Source: Ziziphus jujuba (Eukaryota > Streptophyta > Magnoliopsida > Rosales > Rhamnaceae). From it: DNA of 64,000 nucleotides. The position numbers and the translations under genes were made by a program. Location of the stretch: the NCBI RefSeq assembly GCF_031755915.1, contig NC_083379.1, forward strand, positions 2,266,001 through 2,330,000. Direction: 5' to 3'. Shown here one piece after another: positions 44,771-58,215 of the stretch. The number at the start of each line of letters is the position of its first letter. The stretch's first letter is position 1. The notes under the pieces were generated by a model that did no database searches, was not told the origin of the DNA, and saw only the letters and a program-made list of their open reading frames with translations.

Positions 44771-44772
44771 TA
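43283..44772 (+). pseudogene. 3' relic of a LINE: RT zinc-binding region plus RNase H, broken
   Basis: The first part (43283-43870) matches the region after the reverse transcriptase of plant L1-type elements. It has DKLIWLGNKEGRFSVKRCYE, an IWKRLWKL/LFLWRILSNAIPTQ stretch and a zf-RVT knuckle CVLC...H. After a frame disruption near 43870-44120, an RNase H-like segment follows (NSDAAF, RDWRGKPLFLASKQ, EAELEAV, GLADCMTNK). In-frame TGA stops interrupt it at about 44125 and just after EAV. The third catalytic Asp appears replaced (INSTEV instead of a DS motif). The catalytic RT core is absent upstream. The copy ends in A14 followed by (TA)n at 44749-44772, like a LINE tail. Confidence 0.8.
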
Positions 44773-47700
44773 AATGGTGTTGATATGCATGTGAAAGAAA
44801 TTAAAATTAAGTTTAGTTTTTAATTTTAATTATTTGTAAAAGCGACACTATTTGTTTTAAATTATTACTAATATAGAAATTTAATGTATTGTTTGTAACT
44901 TTTTCCGTATACTTTATCTAGTTAAGACTATTTATTTATTAGACAAAAAATATTGACTCGTACATAACTAGACAATTGTTTGTCCAATTGTCCCGTCCCT
45001 TGACGCATACAACCTTATTGGTGGTTACAGCTCACTGCCTTCAGTGCTTGATTTTTGGATTCGACTGTTTTCGAAGAAAAGTATAAGAGAGTATAAAAAG
45101 AAAGTTTAAAGATAATATAAAAAGATCTGAAAGTAGTTAAAAGCTAAATTAAAAACAAATTTATGTACAAGAGATATGTAAAGTAGAGAAGAAAATCATA
45201 AGGATATAAATAATCTTATTATAAATGTTCATTAATATAAATTATAACTCATATCATATAAAATAAAATAAAAATGAAAAGCTCAATCCATAAATTAAAC
45301 AATATATAATTATATTACATTAACATTACCCACCGATGATTCCTGCGACAACCTAGAAGGTCAAGTCTACTGTTTGATCACCCATAAATTTTAATTAAAT
45401 CAAACCTCTTACACAAAATCAAAAAGAATTAATATAACTAGAGAAAGAATTTTTTTAACACGATTTCTTACATCACTATATTATTTATAGATAATGATTT
45501 TTTTATTTTTATGCAAATATTTGCAAATTAAATTTAAGAATATCTAATAAAAAAAATTATATAGATATATTTTCTTCCTTAACGAATTAAAAAGAAAGAG
45601 AAAGTTTAAAAGAAGTGTAAAAACCAAACACATTTATGGTCATGTTGAAGCTAGGTTTTTTTTTTTTCCTTTTTCGGTCAACCAGCTACGGTTTGTCGGC
45701 TGTCTATTATTGAATTAAGGGTTAGTAGAAAGTTTATTGACTAAGGTCAAAAAATAATTTAAATTATCATGTTCCTCACGTTTAAATCTTTACCTAATAA
45801 AGATTTGATGGAGTTCATAATGACTTCTTCAATGTTGGTCTACAAATTGCACAAACAAAATCCCCGCACTCTTATTCATGATCGTGACCGTATGGTACAT
45901 GTCACCTTTAGAAACGTAACTATATTTTTTACTCTAATCCAAGATAACCAACGTGGAAGAGCTAAAACTTTTGAAAATAGACATGTAACGAGGACATATA
46001 TATACGTGTCAATTTTGTCCTTAATTTTTTTTTATTTAACAAAAATTCCCTTTGATTCTTGAGTTGATGAAATTGTTTACCTAATAATTAATTAATCAGG
46101 TTATTTATATAGACACTACATACTTGAATTATACATGGAATATAATTGATTAAAAATAAAATTAAATACAATTTATTATTTATTTTTCATTTAATTTATT
46201 TTTTTAACTTTTTCTATTATTATTATTATTATTAATTTTTTTTTTTTTTTGATGATCTCTTCCTCGAACCTACTTTATATACATGTAGGCTATCTATCTT
46301 TAATAAAAATCTCAATATTCCATTCAAATAAATAAATAAAGGGCCGAATTTCTCGCTATTCATTATTCACGGGTAACATTGCTTTTTAAAAAAGTTTATG
46401 GACCAAATTAAAAAAATGTCCAAAGTAGAATGGTGACGTTGATTGTAATTACTCCAAAATATTATCATCATGGTGACGTTGATTGTAATTGCTCCAAAAT
46501 ATTATCATCCAGAAAAATAAAAGAAAACATGCTTTTTTTCAGTAAAGATAAACTTGTACCAAGCTTGAGTATAAAGAAGACAATTAATTTATTTATGTTA
46601 AACCAACAAAATTTGCCTGAGTCTCCGTGTCTGCTAATATTAGGAAAATATAGATGACATAAATTAGATCCTTGTGGCAAAGATTTGACACAATATTGAA
46701 TGCTTGTTTTTGCTAATCTTATACTTTGAGCTAATTTTCTATAATATCTTATATTAGTTATCAATTACTATTATTAATTGGAACAATCTCCTTTCTTTTT
46801 ACACGGTTGTTTTGCCAATTAATTATTACACTGTTACTCTCACCGAAATAGAATCTTTATCTTTATTATACGAGACAAATTATGGCCTTTTAAAATATTT
46901 TTATATTATATTAGCCAAAACCATCTTTCTCACCAAACAAGCACACAATACAAGCAATCAATTTCAACTTCAACTTCTTTTGCCTTCAATTTATCGTCAG
47001 CCTTCTCTTGGATTCTACCAATTTGATTTTTAAATACTTTTCAAATACTGACAACTGATGTAATAAGAATATCTATTAATTCACAATAAAAAAAGGGGAC
47101 AATTCATACTTAAAAACAAAAAAAAAAGAAAAAAAAAGGAAAATATGACCAAAACTAACAAATTATTATATAATACTATTTTAACATGAACTGGGGTCTG
47201 AAATATCATTAATTCTTTTCAGTTTTCAAATTTCAATATTTGAATAATCTGTTTGGATATATTTGATTAGAATTTGGATTCTACGTACATACATAAAAAT
47301 GAAAGAGAACAAATTAAGTAGCTTCTATTAATTATGAAAACTTTTTAAATCCACGATATATAATATGCACATTTTCTTCTATATTGTTTTGTCATGCATT
47401 TATTCACTGCATATTCCTTTTTACAAAAAGATATATATATATATATATATACACATTTCCTTCATATTCTTAATCAAACAATAAAGATTAAAAATTGAAT
47501 ATCCTTTTTTTTTTTTTTTGGGTCTCTTAACAAGTCAAACTCCAAACGTAGAAGTATCTTCTTTTTTTAATTATTATGGTTATGCTTTTAGGCGGCTGTT
47601 CAATTCTTGTCCATAATATTAGTATATTACATAATTAACATTATAATGGTTAACATAGTACATATTCTCCATGTGTCGCCGCATATACAGCCGCAACTGC

Positions 47701-49637
47701 TTATTTTCCTTTAATTTTTTAAAAGATCCATGCTTCCATGGCATTGGCTAAAGAATCCCATTCCATTGCATGTTCCACACGTAACGTGAAATCTACTTAG
47801 AATTTAGGAAATAACAATAAACAATCTATTCTTTTTTCAATTAAAATATTTAAATATTTTATTCAAAAGAAGAAAAGAAAATGGGGGAGCAATAGCTATA
47901 CAATTCTACAACGGAATCAAAACCACCACCCCATCGGCATTGAAATTAAATAATTTAATATAATCTCAGATTTTAAAATACAAAAATAAAAAGATGAAAA
48001 AATATTATATTATATTATATTAAAATATAAGATCCCGAAAAAGCCTGTGAAAAGATTTGAAATCGAAAAAATAAAGAGGGTGACGCAAACTTAACTGCCG
48101 AAGCCGACCATATTATCTTCAGCAACCAAACAAAGTATCTGACTCCAAATCCACTCCAAGACAAACAAGTACTCTACTTTCTTCACTTTTGCTTTCAAGT
48201 CCCAAAACGGTGCCGCTTCACTCCCCTGCTTACGTTGTAAAATCTAAATCCGAGGTGGTTTTGTATTTTTCGCCGTAGTGGGGAAAATCTGGTAAAAGCA
48301 AACCCTTGGGCGAAGATGCCATGGCTGGATAATGACTCAGCAAAGCTCCTCCACTTTATGCAGTACTTGGCTGGTGATTCCAAAAAATAATAATTTTTCT
48401 AATATATATATATATATATGGTATTTTTATTTGTTTTTAAATAATATCACAAACATAAATAAATTCATTTTATCCTTCTTCTGTTTTTTTTTTCACATAT
48501 CAATGGTGGGTGATTCAGTTAGGATCTCTTTTTCTTTGAAGATAGTGACTTTTGTAATTAAGGGAAATTATTTAAATTTTTAAATAATGCAAGTTATACA
48601 TGGGAAATAACCCAAGCACAACTAACATTTCTTCTCCATTCTATTCAGAGGGCTCCAATATAAACAGATATGTAAGCTCATCATGTCACCATAGAACTTC
48701 ATGGTATGGCCTCGTTCGCTTCACCTCGAATTCATCTTGGCTCTATCTTTAATTTTCTTTTTAATATCACTTGTCAAGAATTTAAGTTTTTACCTTAGAA
48801 GGTTAATTCAATAGAAGGATTAACTTAGACCTTTAATATACCTTTTTGAATCCTAAATTTTAACCAATGCTAAATTTCCTTTGCACAATCAAATAAATTT
48901 TTAATTTTTTGGACATGGAAATAAATTTTAATTGGCATTTTTAAATTTACATAAACTCAATTTACATTTAAAGTCATTAAAATATGCATCATCACTTATG
49001 CTAAAGCTATCGAATTTTGTTTATGAAATGATTAGACAGTTATTATTAGGTTCCATAGTTTTAAATTTTAAAGGTAAAATTTTTTATCAGCCACTTATAT
49101 ATATTGCCATCAAAAATGGAATATAAAAGATGCTATAAGGTATTTTTGTAAATCTGCTCTAAAAAAATTTCCCATATGATTGTTTGAAAGAAAGTAAACA
49201 CCCCATATGGAAAAGAATAATTACAAACTAAGAGTATTTTTATAGTACGAATTAATCCGCAAACCAATCTGATATTTTTTGAAAAACAAAAAATATACAG
49301 TAAAAATCAATTTTTTTAAAAAAATATAATTTTAGTGTAATCTGCATATAAAACAGAAAAACATTACATTTTTTATTTTTATAACAAAATTGGACCCCAC
49401 CAAAAACTGCGGCCAAATCATGGACCCCATAAGATTGACATCGATAAATCGAAGCGGTGGCACTGGCGTTCAATGGTTTTGTTGGTGAGACAAGTTAAAA
49501 AAGATCAGCCGTAATCTCAAACGTAACATGATAATAAGAATATTTTCCAACCACCGCAACGGGGTAAAATAGTAAAATCATCTCCCACAGTAAAACACAA
49601 ACGAATATTCTTTTTCTCTTTCTTTTCTCTCTGGCTC
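44773..49637. other. AT-rich intergenic region
   Basis: No exon chain or known domain is visible. The stretch contains a 40-bp tandem duplication (46431-46510) and (AT)n runs near 47431 and 48402. A less AT-rich patch at about 48190-48370 includes AAAACGGTGCCGC and a 24-codon frame starting MPWLDNDSAKLLHFMQYLAG at about 48316. That patch could be a gene fragment but has no identifiable partner exons. Confidence 0.5.
46431..46510. repeat. 40-bp tandem duplication
   Basis: Two adjacent copies of a 40-bp unit starting TGGTGACGTTGATTGTAATT differ at two positions. Confidence 0.9.
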
Positions 49638-49643
49638 TATAAA
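49638..49643 (+). promoter_or_regulatory. TATA box of the zinc-ribbon gene
   Basis: TATAAA in the context GGCTCTATAAATGG lies 156 bases before the ATG, with a pyrimidine-rich stretch before it. Position and context suit a plant core promoter. Confidence 0.55.
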
Positions 49644-49798
49644 TGGTGCGCCTGCTCCACGTTGCTTTTCCAGACGCTTCGGTTTTCCCGCACCTAGCAA
49701 TCAACTCCTCGCGGTCCCCAGAAAACCACACAGAGCTAAGCTAGACAGAGACCTGTTTGGGAAGGAGAAAAATAGGAAGGGAAAATTTCAGTAGAAAA

Positions 49799-50002
49799 AT
49801 GTGGATGGTGTATGTTTGCGAAGAGGAAGAGAAGGAGCTAGGGAGACAAGCAGCTCCGGGATCGTGCCCTCACTGTGGGGGAAAAGTGCAGGCCATAGAT
49901 GTGGAAACCCAGTGGAAATTCTGTTTCCTTCCTCTCTGTTTCAAGATCAAGCGCAAGTATTTTTGCACCCTCTGTGCCCGACGATTGGTCTTGTACTATT
50001 GA
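49799..50002 (+). CDS. Small zinc-ribbon domain protein (67 aa)
   Basis: An intronless frame encodes a 67-residue protein. The start is the ATG at 49799; the frame stays open 14 codons upstream, but without another ATG. Two cysteine pairs, CPHC (residues 23-26) and CTLC (56-59), frame a zinc-ribbon fold. C42 and C47 lie between them in KFCFLPLCFKIKRKYFC. The opening MWMVYVCEEEEKE and the PGSCPHCGG block match a conserved plant family of tiny zinc-ribbon proteins that databases sometimes mislabel as methionyl-tRNA synthetase; no synthetase domain is present. The function is unknown to me. A TATA box precedes it and long TTC/T tracts follow the stop. Confidence 0.8.
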   Translation: MWMVYVCEEEEKELGRQAAPGSCPHCGGKVQAIDVETQWKFCFLPLCFKIKRKYFCTLCARRLVLYY

Positions 50003-53000
50003 AGAAATGCAACAAATTTCCTCACCCAATAACCCACTTTTCAAGAATCAAGATCAATGTTTCCTTTTCTTCTTCTTCTTCTTCTTCTTTTCTTTTTTCT
50101 TCTTTTTTAATTTCTTAATTTTGGGGGCTTTTTAATTTGTCAAGTGCTCTTTTTTTTTCTTTTTTTTTTTTTCCCTTCTTGTTCTTGAATCTAATTTTGG
50201 TGTTGTGATGGTGATTCAGGAAAGAAGAAGGAAAAAAAAAAAGGGATTTTTTTTTTTTTTTTTGTATATAATGATTGAATCTAAATAGTGGAGATTAATT
50301 TGTTGTTGAATATTGGCTAGTCTTTTTTTTGGTGCTAATTGAGTCTCTTAATCAATTCATTTCTGCAGATGAAGATGCCTTTGTGGCTGTTTGTTTGTTT
50401 ATTTATTTATTTTTCATGATTTTGGATGAGTGGTAAAAGTTAGATTAAAACAGCAATAATTTCTATTCATTTCTTGTTTTTATATTTATATAGTTCTTAT
50501 TAATAAATGTTGGATATAATATCAGAAAAAAAAATAATGTTAGATAAACTATTTTTTGTTTTTCTATAAATGGGATTGTATTTAATTGTATGAGTACACT
50601 AATTAGTTTCAAGAAATTAAATGCATTTTTTTAATGACCCATGGTCAATTAAATCAATAGTGAAAAAAATATCAATGATGTCAAAAGATTTTTCACGAAC
50701 ACTTGAGGGAAAACTTAGCTTTAGAATTATGTGATTAGAATGATTCTTAAATTTGTTCCCAAATGAGAGAGAGAGAGAGAGAGTTTCTTAAATTGAAACT
50801 TGAAAGAAAGCATGTATGTTAAAATTTTTATGAGATTTTTATCTAAACAAATATGAAATTGATATTTTTCCCATTGTTACATTATATAAAAATTGAAATA
50901 AGACTTGAAGATCGAATTTCTTTATCAAATTTTAGATAACAAATTATGATGAAGGTTTGTAGTACTTAACAATCAGGTATTACTGTAAAATTATTCCACT
51001 ATTAAATTGAAAAACCTTCCTTTACATAAGTGTTATTAAATTTTTTACACATTCCTATATTTTCTCACACCTGAGAAAAGTAGCTTAAACTTCTGTTCTT
51101 ATTTTCCAATAATGCAACTTTAATCTCTATCATAATTTTTTTAATCTCCAATTTATAAAGTAAATAACAAAAAAAAAAGAAGCAATTTTCTCAGTGGAAA
51201 AAAAATGTTTAGTAGATATTCAACTCTAACCCTTTGTATTTATCCAAAAAAATAGAAAAAAAAAAAAAAAAAAAAAAAAAAAAGAAGAAAGATACTGGCC
51301 CTGTTGCACCACAAACAGGATTGAAATTACACTATTTGCACTTTAAACCATTTTTTCTCACACTTTACTAAACTTATCAAAAACTGGTAGTATTAGCCTT
51401 TCTTGCATTTTCTGTCAAAATAGTTAACAGACTAAGCACTGTGAAGTGAGATTTAGACAAGGGCAATTAGTGTCTTTTTGCTTCTCACACTAGCAATCTG
51501 GAAATTGAAATTAAGGCTCTTTTTGTTTTTTGTTTTTTTTTTTTTTTTTTTTGGGCTGAAAAATTAAGGCTCTTTTTGTTATGAAAAAGGAAGAGAGATG
51601 CAAAATGAAACGATATTAAAAGTTATATCTAAAGGTCTACCAACAACCAGACATTGCGTTTTCATTAAAAAAATAATAATAATATTTATTAAAAAAAAAA
51701 AAAAAAAGGACATGGCTTCTATCAAAAAGAAATAAAAGGTTGGAAAGCTCCTATTTCTTAACATCCACTCTCTGTTTTTATTCATTAAAAAAAGCTTTTT
51801 AGTCTTTCACTCTTTGGTTTCTAAGAAATATGTAACATTTTTATAATACTCACAAACAATTTCGAAAATTATAATAAATATTTGAAAAATAAAAGTGTTG
51901 CTTTTCTTTCATTTCCTCTTATTTCTAAGCACTCAAAAACAAAACCCAAAAATTTTCTTTCTTTTTTTTTTTTTCTTTAACTATTGAAAACTCACAGACT
52001 TGGATCTCTTGGAAAAACCCAAGCCTTTCTCGGCTAGAGAGGTGGTGATTGTACGGCCCTCCGAGCAAATCGAATCTGATTTTTGTCAAATTTTTTTGCT
52101 TTGAGTGAAGCTGATATTACATCTGGAAGTTAATAACTTTGCACCATTGGCTTTCGTATTACAAAACCCAAGTTCCCTACATGCCAATTCCATCCTCCTG
52201 ATCTTCGTCTGTGAGCTCCCAATCACTGAAACCTCCATTTTTCAATCCTTGAATAAAACGAGAAGTCGAGCAGTGCGAGTTCCAGAGAGACACCCAAAAG
52301 ACATCAATTGCCCTTGTTTAAACCTCACATGCAGCCCACGTGCCAAGTCTGCTAAACATTTTAACGGAAAATGCAAACAAGACCAATGGTGCAGACTTTT
52401 GTCCAATTCCAAGTGTAAAGTGTCAATTTAATATGTAAAGTATAAATTTTAATATAATTTAAAATGGAACAATACCAATATTTAAAATTTTTTAAAAAAA
52501 AAAAAAAAAACTATAAGCTGATTAATTGTTGCCATGATGTGATATCAACTTCTTTTTTTCGTAATAAATATTTTATCAAGTTATCAATTGTGTAATGATT
52601 AAAAATATATATATATGTTATAAACTGTGTCAACTGAAAATAGTCGGAATGGGTATCCTAAAAATCATTATATTCTATTCCCACAATGTGCTTTAAATCA
52701 TATCTGCCACATGAAATAATTAGAAGGTTGTCCAGGGATAAATTTTCTTTTTCTTTTTTCTTTATCCTCTTATTTCTCATAGAAAGTAGCTAGAATGTGA
52801 AGAAAAATTAATACGCTTGAAAATTTCTCTTTAAGGTGCATGTGTATACATACAATCTGGCTTAGCAAGGATACTTTTAATTCTTTAAATTAAGATAAAT
52901 GGGTTTTGATTATCTATAATTGTTGAATTATATGTCATTATCAAAATATAACACATAAAAAATTATATAATTCAATAGTTTTCAATAATTTAAACAGCTG

Positions 53001-54315
53001 AAAATATCCTCACTTCTATATCCTATGACATTTCTTTTGATTTAAAAAATAAGCATCTTTTATAAGAAATTTAATTGGTAAGCTCTTCCCTGTTTTCAAA
53101 TTAATCGTAAGAAAATAATATGTGCATACACAATAAGTCTCTTTTTAAGGATGTAAATCTTTTTGTCCATTATTACCTATAATAGTTGGATAAGAGATTA
53201 TATATACATATACATATAAAACTTCATTACCAACTTAATTATTGTAGCTTGGAATTATTAGATTAAAGCAAAATTCTTTTTTCTATGTAAAAAACATGTA
53301 TCCGATTGCCTGGGAAAAAATAATAATAAACTTTTTTTTTTCTATTTTATAGTTTATTGCAAACATTTGGAAAATTAATTATTATTTTATTGATGCACGG
53401 ACCCTAAAAGGGTGCGATTATTATAACCCATCTCTCCTTCCAATCTATTATTTTTCGTTTATTTTTTTTAATTTTTTTATGAACACTCTCTCTTTCTCTC
53501 TTTCTAGATGAATAGACCATACATTATCTCTCTCTATAAATAATTTTTATTTTTCTTATAAATTCTACAGATATATTTTAATGGAAAAAAAATATATAGC
53601 TATAATGCAATAAAACACTGGGCTAATTCTAGTATTTGGAATAACAACCTAAAGGTGATATATATTTTATAATTAAATAATTGATGGAAATATAATATTA
53701 TTTTAAAAATACCTACACCATTAAGCATTGATATTTATAGGACACTGTCTAATCAAATTGATAATGCCAAATTTAATCACTGCCCAAATTCACAATAAAT
53801 TGAAAATCAAGATTGGCCTCAAAGTGAGAGTCAAAATTCTATTCTCACGAAACTAGTTACTCAATTTAATTTAAAAAAAAAGAAAAAAGAATTGGCATCC
53901 CAAACCATGAATTTTGTTTTATTGAAATTATTTTCCGGCCACAAAACTATTTATTTTTTTTTATTTTGATTAGGATGGGAAAACATGTATGAGAGAGGTT
54001 TGAGAACTAGACACGCATAGAAATGGACACTTTCTGCCAGATGTACGGCAAGTTTTGGCCCCATATACTTTCAAGAGAGGATGAGATTTCACTTTCCCCC
54101 ATTTATTATATGTGCATGTATATATAATTATTACCAAAAGAAAATATGTATATATTTATTTATATATGCGGGCAAAATCCGCTCTTTGTATTTAAGTTTA
54201 ATTGAAAAATTAGGTATTTTACTCAAACAAAAACGAATAATTAGTATTATCAAACAAATTACTGCGTTAAAATAGTGTGTATAATCGTTTAGGTGTGACA
54301 CTTTAAAAGGTTTGG

Positions 54316-54383
54316 CCACTCAATTTGAATTATTACCCACTTGGTGTTACCACTAAATTTGAATTATTACCAACTTGGTAGAG
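54316..54383. repeat. 34-bp tandem repeat, two diverged copies
   Basis: Both copies begin CCACT and share AATTTGAATTATTACC then ACTTGGT. They differ at several positions. Confidence 0.75.
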
Positions 54384-55239
54384 GGATTATATATGCTTGA
54401 GATTGTTCAATTTGAACTGACGTTGACAACTAATAAAAAATGCATATCTTTTAATCAATTTTTTTGTTTATTTTGCTTAAAGCATATCTTTTAATCATTT
54501 TGACAGCGCAAGTGATGAAAGGTTATCCTATTTCTGACAAAGTTATCCAAACTCTCATATTTTCTCATATTTTAAAAATACTTATCAACCAAAAAAAAAA
54601 AAAGAGCATTGGATAGGCTTATATTTGTGTATATATATACATGCAATTATATGTTGTAGCAAATATATGTATATATATATGCATGCAATTAATATACGAA
54701 GACTTATTTGTTAGTCTCAATCCGAATATCTTATTTTGTAGTGAAGAAAAATTGCGGAGGAGAATGGCTGAAAATGAAGGTGGTCCATATATAAAAATAG
54801 AGTTATGTTTTTTCTTAAGAATCTGTTTCCAACTCTCAAAAAAAGGTCCCAACAAAAAAATAAATCTGTTCCCAACGTAAAGTAATTAGTTGATGACGTG
54901 ACAAGTGAAAAATAACAAATTAATTAATAAATTAAATTTAAATATAATTTTTCATAAAAAATAAATAATTAAACGGATTGAATAAGTACTGATCCTTAAC
55001 ATTTATTATATACGTATATTTTCAAAATAAATTCCAATAAATTAAATTTATAGACAAGTGAAACATAACATATTAAAAATGGATTACATCTAAATCTAAT
55101 TGCACAAATGACCATACTTTAACACTTAGCATATTAGTACATTTTCGTAGTAGATTTGAACAAATCAAAACCTTATGTATAATTAAATATATAGATTTTT
55201 GGTGCATATTAATAGGGTGTGGATAAAAGGTGTGAAAAC

Positions 55240-55434
55240 TTATTTTTCAAGTATTATTATTTTATGAATGTGAAAACTTAGAAACACAATACAGCTGCAC
55301 ATGCCATTTACCATTTTATAAAGTACAACATAGTCGTAATGAATAGGGATTGCCTTTCTGGATGATAAAGCTGCAAGACTGCAAAGAATTGGCGCACCAC
55401 ATGCTCCACCTAATAATGCATTCCATTTGTCCAT
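55240..55434 (-). other. 64-codon ORF with a mixed-composition start
   Basis: The frame opens MDKWNALLGGACGAPILCSL, followed by AALSSRKAIPIHYDYVVLYK, before running into AT-rich codons. Such balanced composition is rare in this intergenic stretch and suggests a gene or pseudogene fragment. I do not recognise the family. Confidence 0.2.
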
Positions 55435-55941
55435 AAAAGATAAATTTCTTTCTCAGACGTACATTGCTTCTACCAATTGCTCAAAATGTCTAAATATTTG
55501 GCTTAAATGGAAAATATGTATATAAAGAAAAATTAAATGAATCTATCCTTCTTTTTTTTTCTTTTTTTTTTTTTTTTTTTTTTTTGGTTTCTGCTATAAC
55601 TTTGGATTGTTACTTTGAGTGCCAGGTTAGAGGTATTCACTTTTTAAAGAATAGGGGTTAATTTGATCATAAATCCTCTACTTTTTCCCTGCAAAATTTG
55701 TCCAAAAATTATACACAAAACTGGTCATTTGTTTTTTTTTTTTTCCCCTTAAATTTCATGGGTTATAAGTATGATAATTTTTAATTTTTTAAATATATAT
55801 GTTTATCTTTCTTGAATCCTAATGCATAAATTTAATCTTAGAAAAGGGATGAAACTGTCACCTAATTAAGATCAGTCTCTTAGAGAACAATTGCTTTGTG
55901 AATTTACTGTGTTTAAATACAGCAAATAAAGTTGCATGATT

Positions 55942-55944
<3 letters not shown>

Positions 55945-55972
<28 letters not shown>
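55945..55972. repeat. (AT)n microsatellite
   Basis: Fourteen uninterrupted AT units. Confidence 0.9.
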
Positions 55973-55977
<5 letters not shown>

Positions 55978-57252
55978 CTCAATCTTATAATAAGCTAAAA
56001 GCTTTTCAAGAGGATTGTACCTTTTATGGCTAAAAAAATTTACAAAGAAATAGAAGGTTTAGATGATGACTGAGATATAGACAAGAAAATAAAGTTAAAT
56101 AAATATACATGGATGACCTCGAGACCCAAAGTTTGGCCGATAGAGATATATCTAAGTACCACTAGCTTTCATATGAAAAGGAATAATATTATTCGATCAA
56201 CCTCATGCTTTTTAGTTTCCTACTATATTATATTTCTATATTGTTATAAGGAAATTTGCAGATTAAAATTTTAAAGTGAAAGTGCACATTTCCAACATTT
56301 TGGAAAGAAAACTGCTGAAAGCTTTATTCTACCAACCGGTGGAAAATTTCATTATTTTGTTATTATTATTATTATTATCTCTGAGAAGAAAATTTCTTTT
56401 TGTTGGTACGTGAAATAAAATTGAATCCTTAACTTTGTTCAATTCCTGGACTCCATTATTGACCGAAGGCTTTATGAGAAAGGATGTATACATGTCCATC
56501 GTTATTTTTGATATGGTTGAATTGAGAATAAATCCTCAAGAAGAGCAACAAATTAATTACATGTAAATTTTTTTTTTTAAAAAAAAAGTCCAAATCAGCC
56601 CCAATCTACAAACATAAAAGCATACAAATATTCAACAGTATAAAGGATAGAAACACAGAACAACAAAAATCAACTCCAAGGAGGCAAGCAACCACCACAA
56701 AAGAAGCTTTGTCTTGAAATCTTGTGGCCAAACAAATGCACAAAAGACCAAATTCTGAGGGGGAGCATCTTAATCTTGCAGGCCTAATATGCAGAGTGTG
56801 CGTAAATCAGTCTGCTTTCTTAATTTTCAGTTTCCATTCGTATCCTAGCTAGGTGAAATGTATGATCTTTAAAATGGATGATAAAATATTATATAATTTC
56901 TTCATCTTTTTCTACATTTTAGGGATGTATTTGATATTACACTTGGACTATACATCCACTTGTGGGACCCTAATTGTTATTTCTTGGCACTTAATTAAAT
57001 TAACATATGCAAATATACAAAACAATGATCACATCAATTGAAGACTCTAAATTCCAATATACCCATCTCAAATCTCAATGTGTATATATATATATATACA
57101 TATTTACATAGATGATATGCATTTTTTCTCATACATCTCATGCAACATGCTTTTTATGCGACAATTAAAATACAAGCAAAAAGACCTCTCCTGCTTTCAA
57201 TTCCTTATTCAACAAACCTTGAAAAAGAAAAAAATCAGTTCACACACAACTA

Positions 57253-57288
<36 letters not shown>

Positions 57289-58174
57289 TAATATATATGT
57301 GTATATCTATATTTCTAGGAATTTTGATCTTATCCACTCATGCATTATGATGAAATCTTTTGAATTTGTTTTATTTGCATTATTTGCGTTATTTTAATGC
57401 TAATAATAAAATTTGGATAAGGTTAATATAGATTATTATAAATTGCCAAATTAGGAATATCACAACTGGTGTGCGTGGAACTCATTTCCAGCTAGGTGCA
57501 ACTACAACACGGTGGATGTTTCTTCTATAATATCCATTAATTATTAATTGATATATTCTTTTTACAAAGACACATAAACACTATAATATCTATTGTTTTT
57601 TTAATGGCAAAAATATCTTTCAAATTATTATCTAAGATACCGTAACATAATGAACGTTTTAAATTGTAATATTTTTTGCATTCTTATATTAGATTTACAT
57701 ATACATATACATATATATATATATATATATTTTTTTTTTTTTCCAACATGTGCTATGACTAAAAGGAGAAACTTAATTTCCAATTTAATGCTACAGGAAC
57801 AGGAACCAGAAAAACACATAGTACTGATCATATATTTATAACAGAAAAAATTATTGTTGTCCTATTTATGGTTGGGGTAATTAGGTTATAGCTTTTGGGT
57901 AGGATGGCAGATGCAATATGTTAATGTTAATTTATACATTGCAGGACATTTCATCTTTAACCATTTTACGTGTATAAGTATTTTTGGGAACAATCCGTGG
58001 CAGAGTCATCATACAGAGCCCAGATATAAGGGCAATTCAAATATAAAATTTCATATAACCACAGTCTATGTTGCATATCAGTGGGTTTAGAATTTGACTA
58101 CAAGGAAAGACCAAAAATGCCACGCCTTAATTAAATGAGTAAAAAATGCCCATATTTCGAAAAACACATATATG

Positions 58175-58215
<41 letters not shown>

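Noticed and set aside
48195..48383. 62-codon minus ORF in a less AT-rich patch
   Set aside because: The opposite strand is equally open and no family is recognised.
52105..52431. 108-codon ORF with several Cys near the C-terminus
   Set aside because: No signal peptide or known Cys spacing. The N-terminal half looks like random AT-rich translation.
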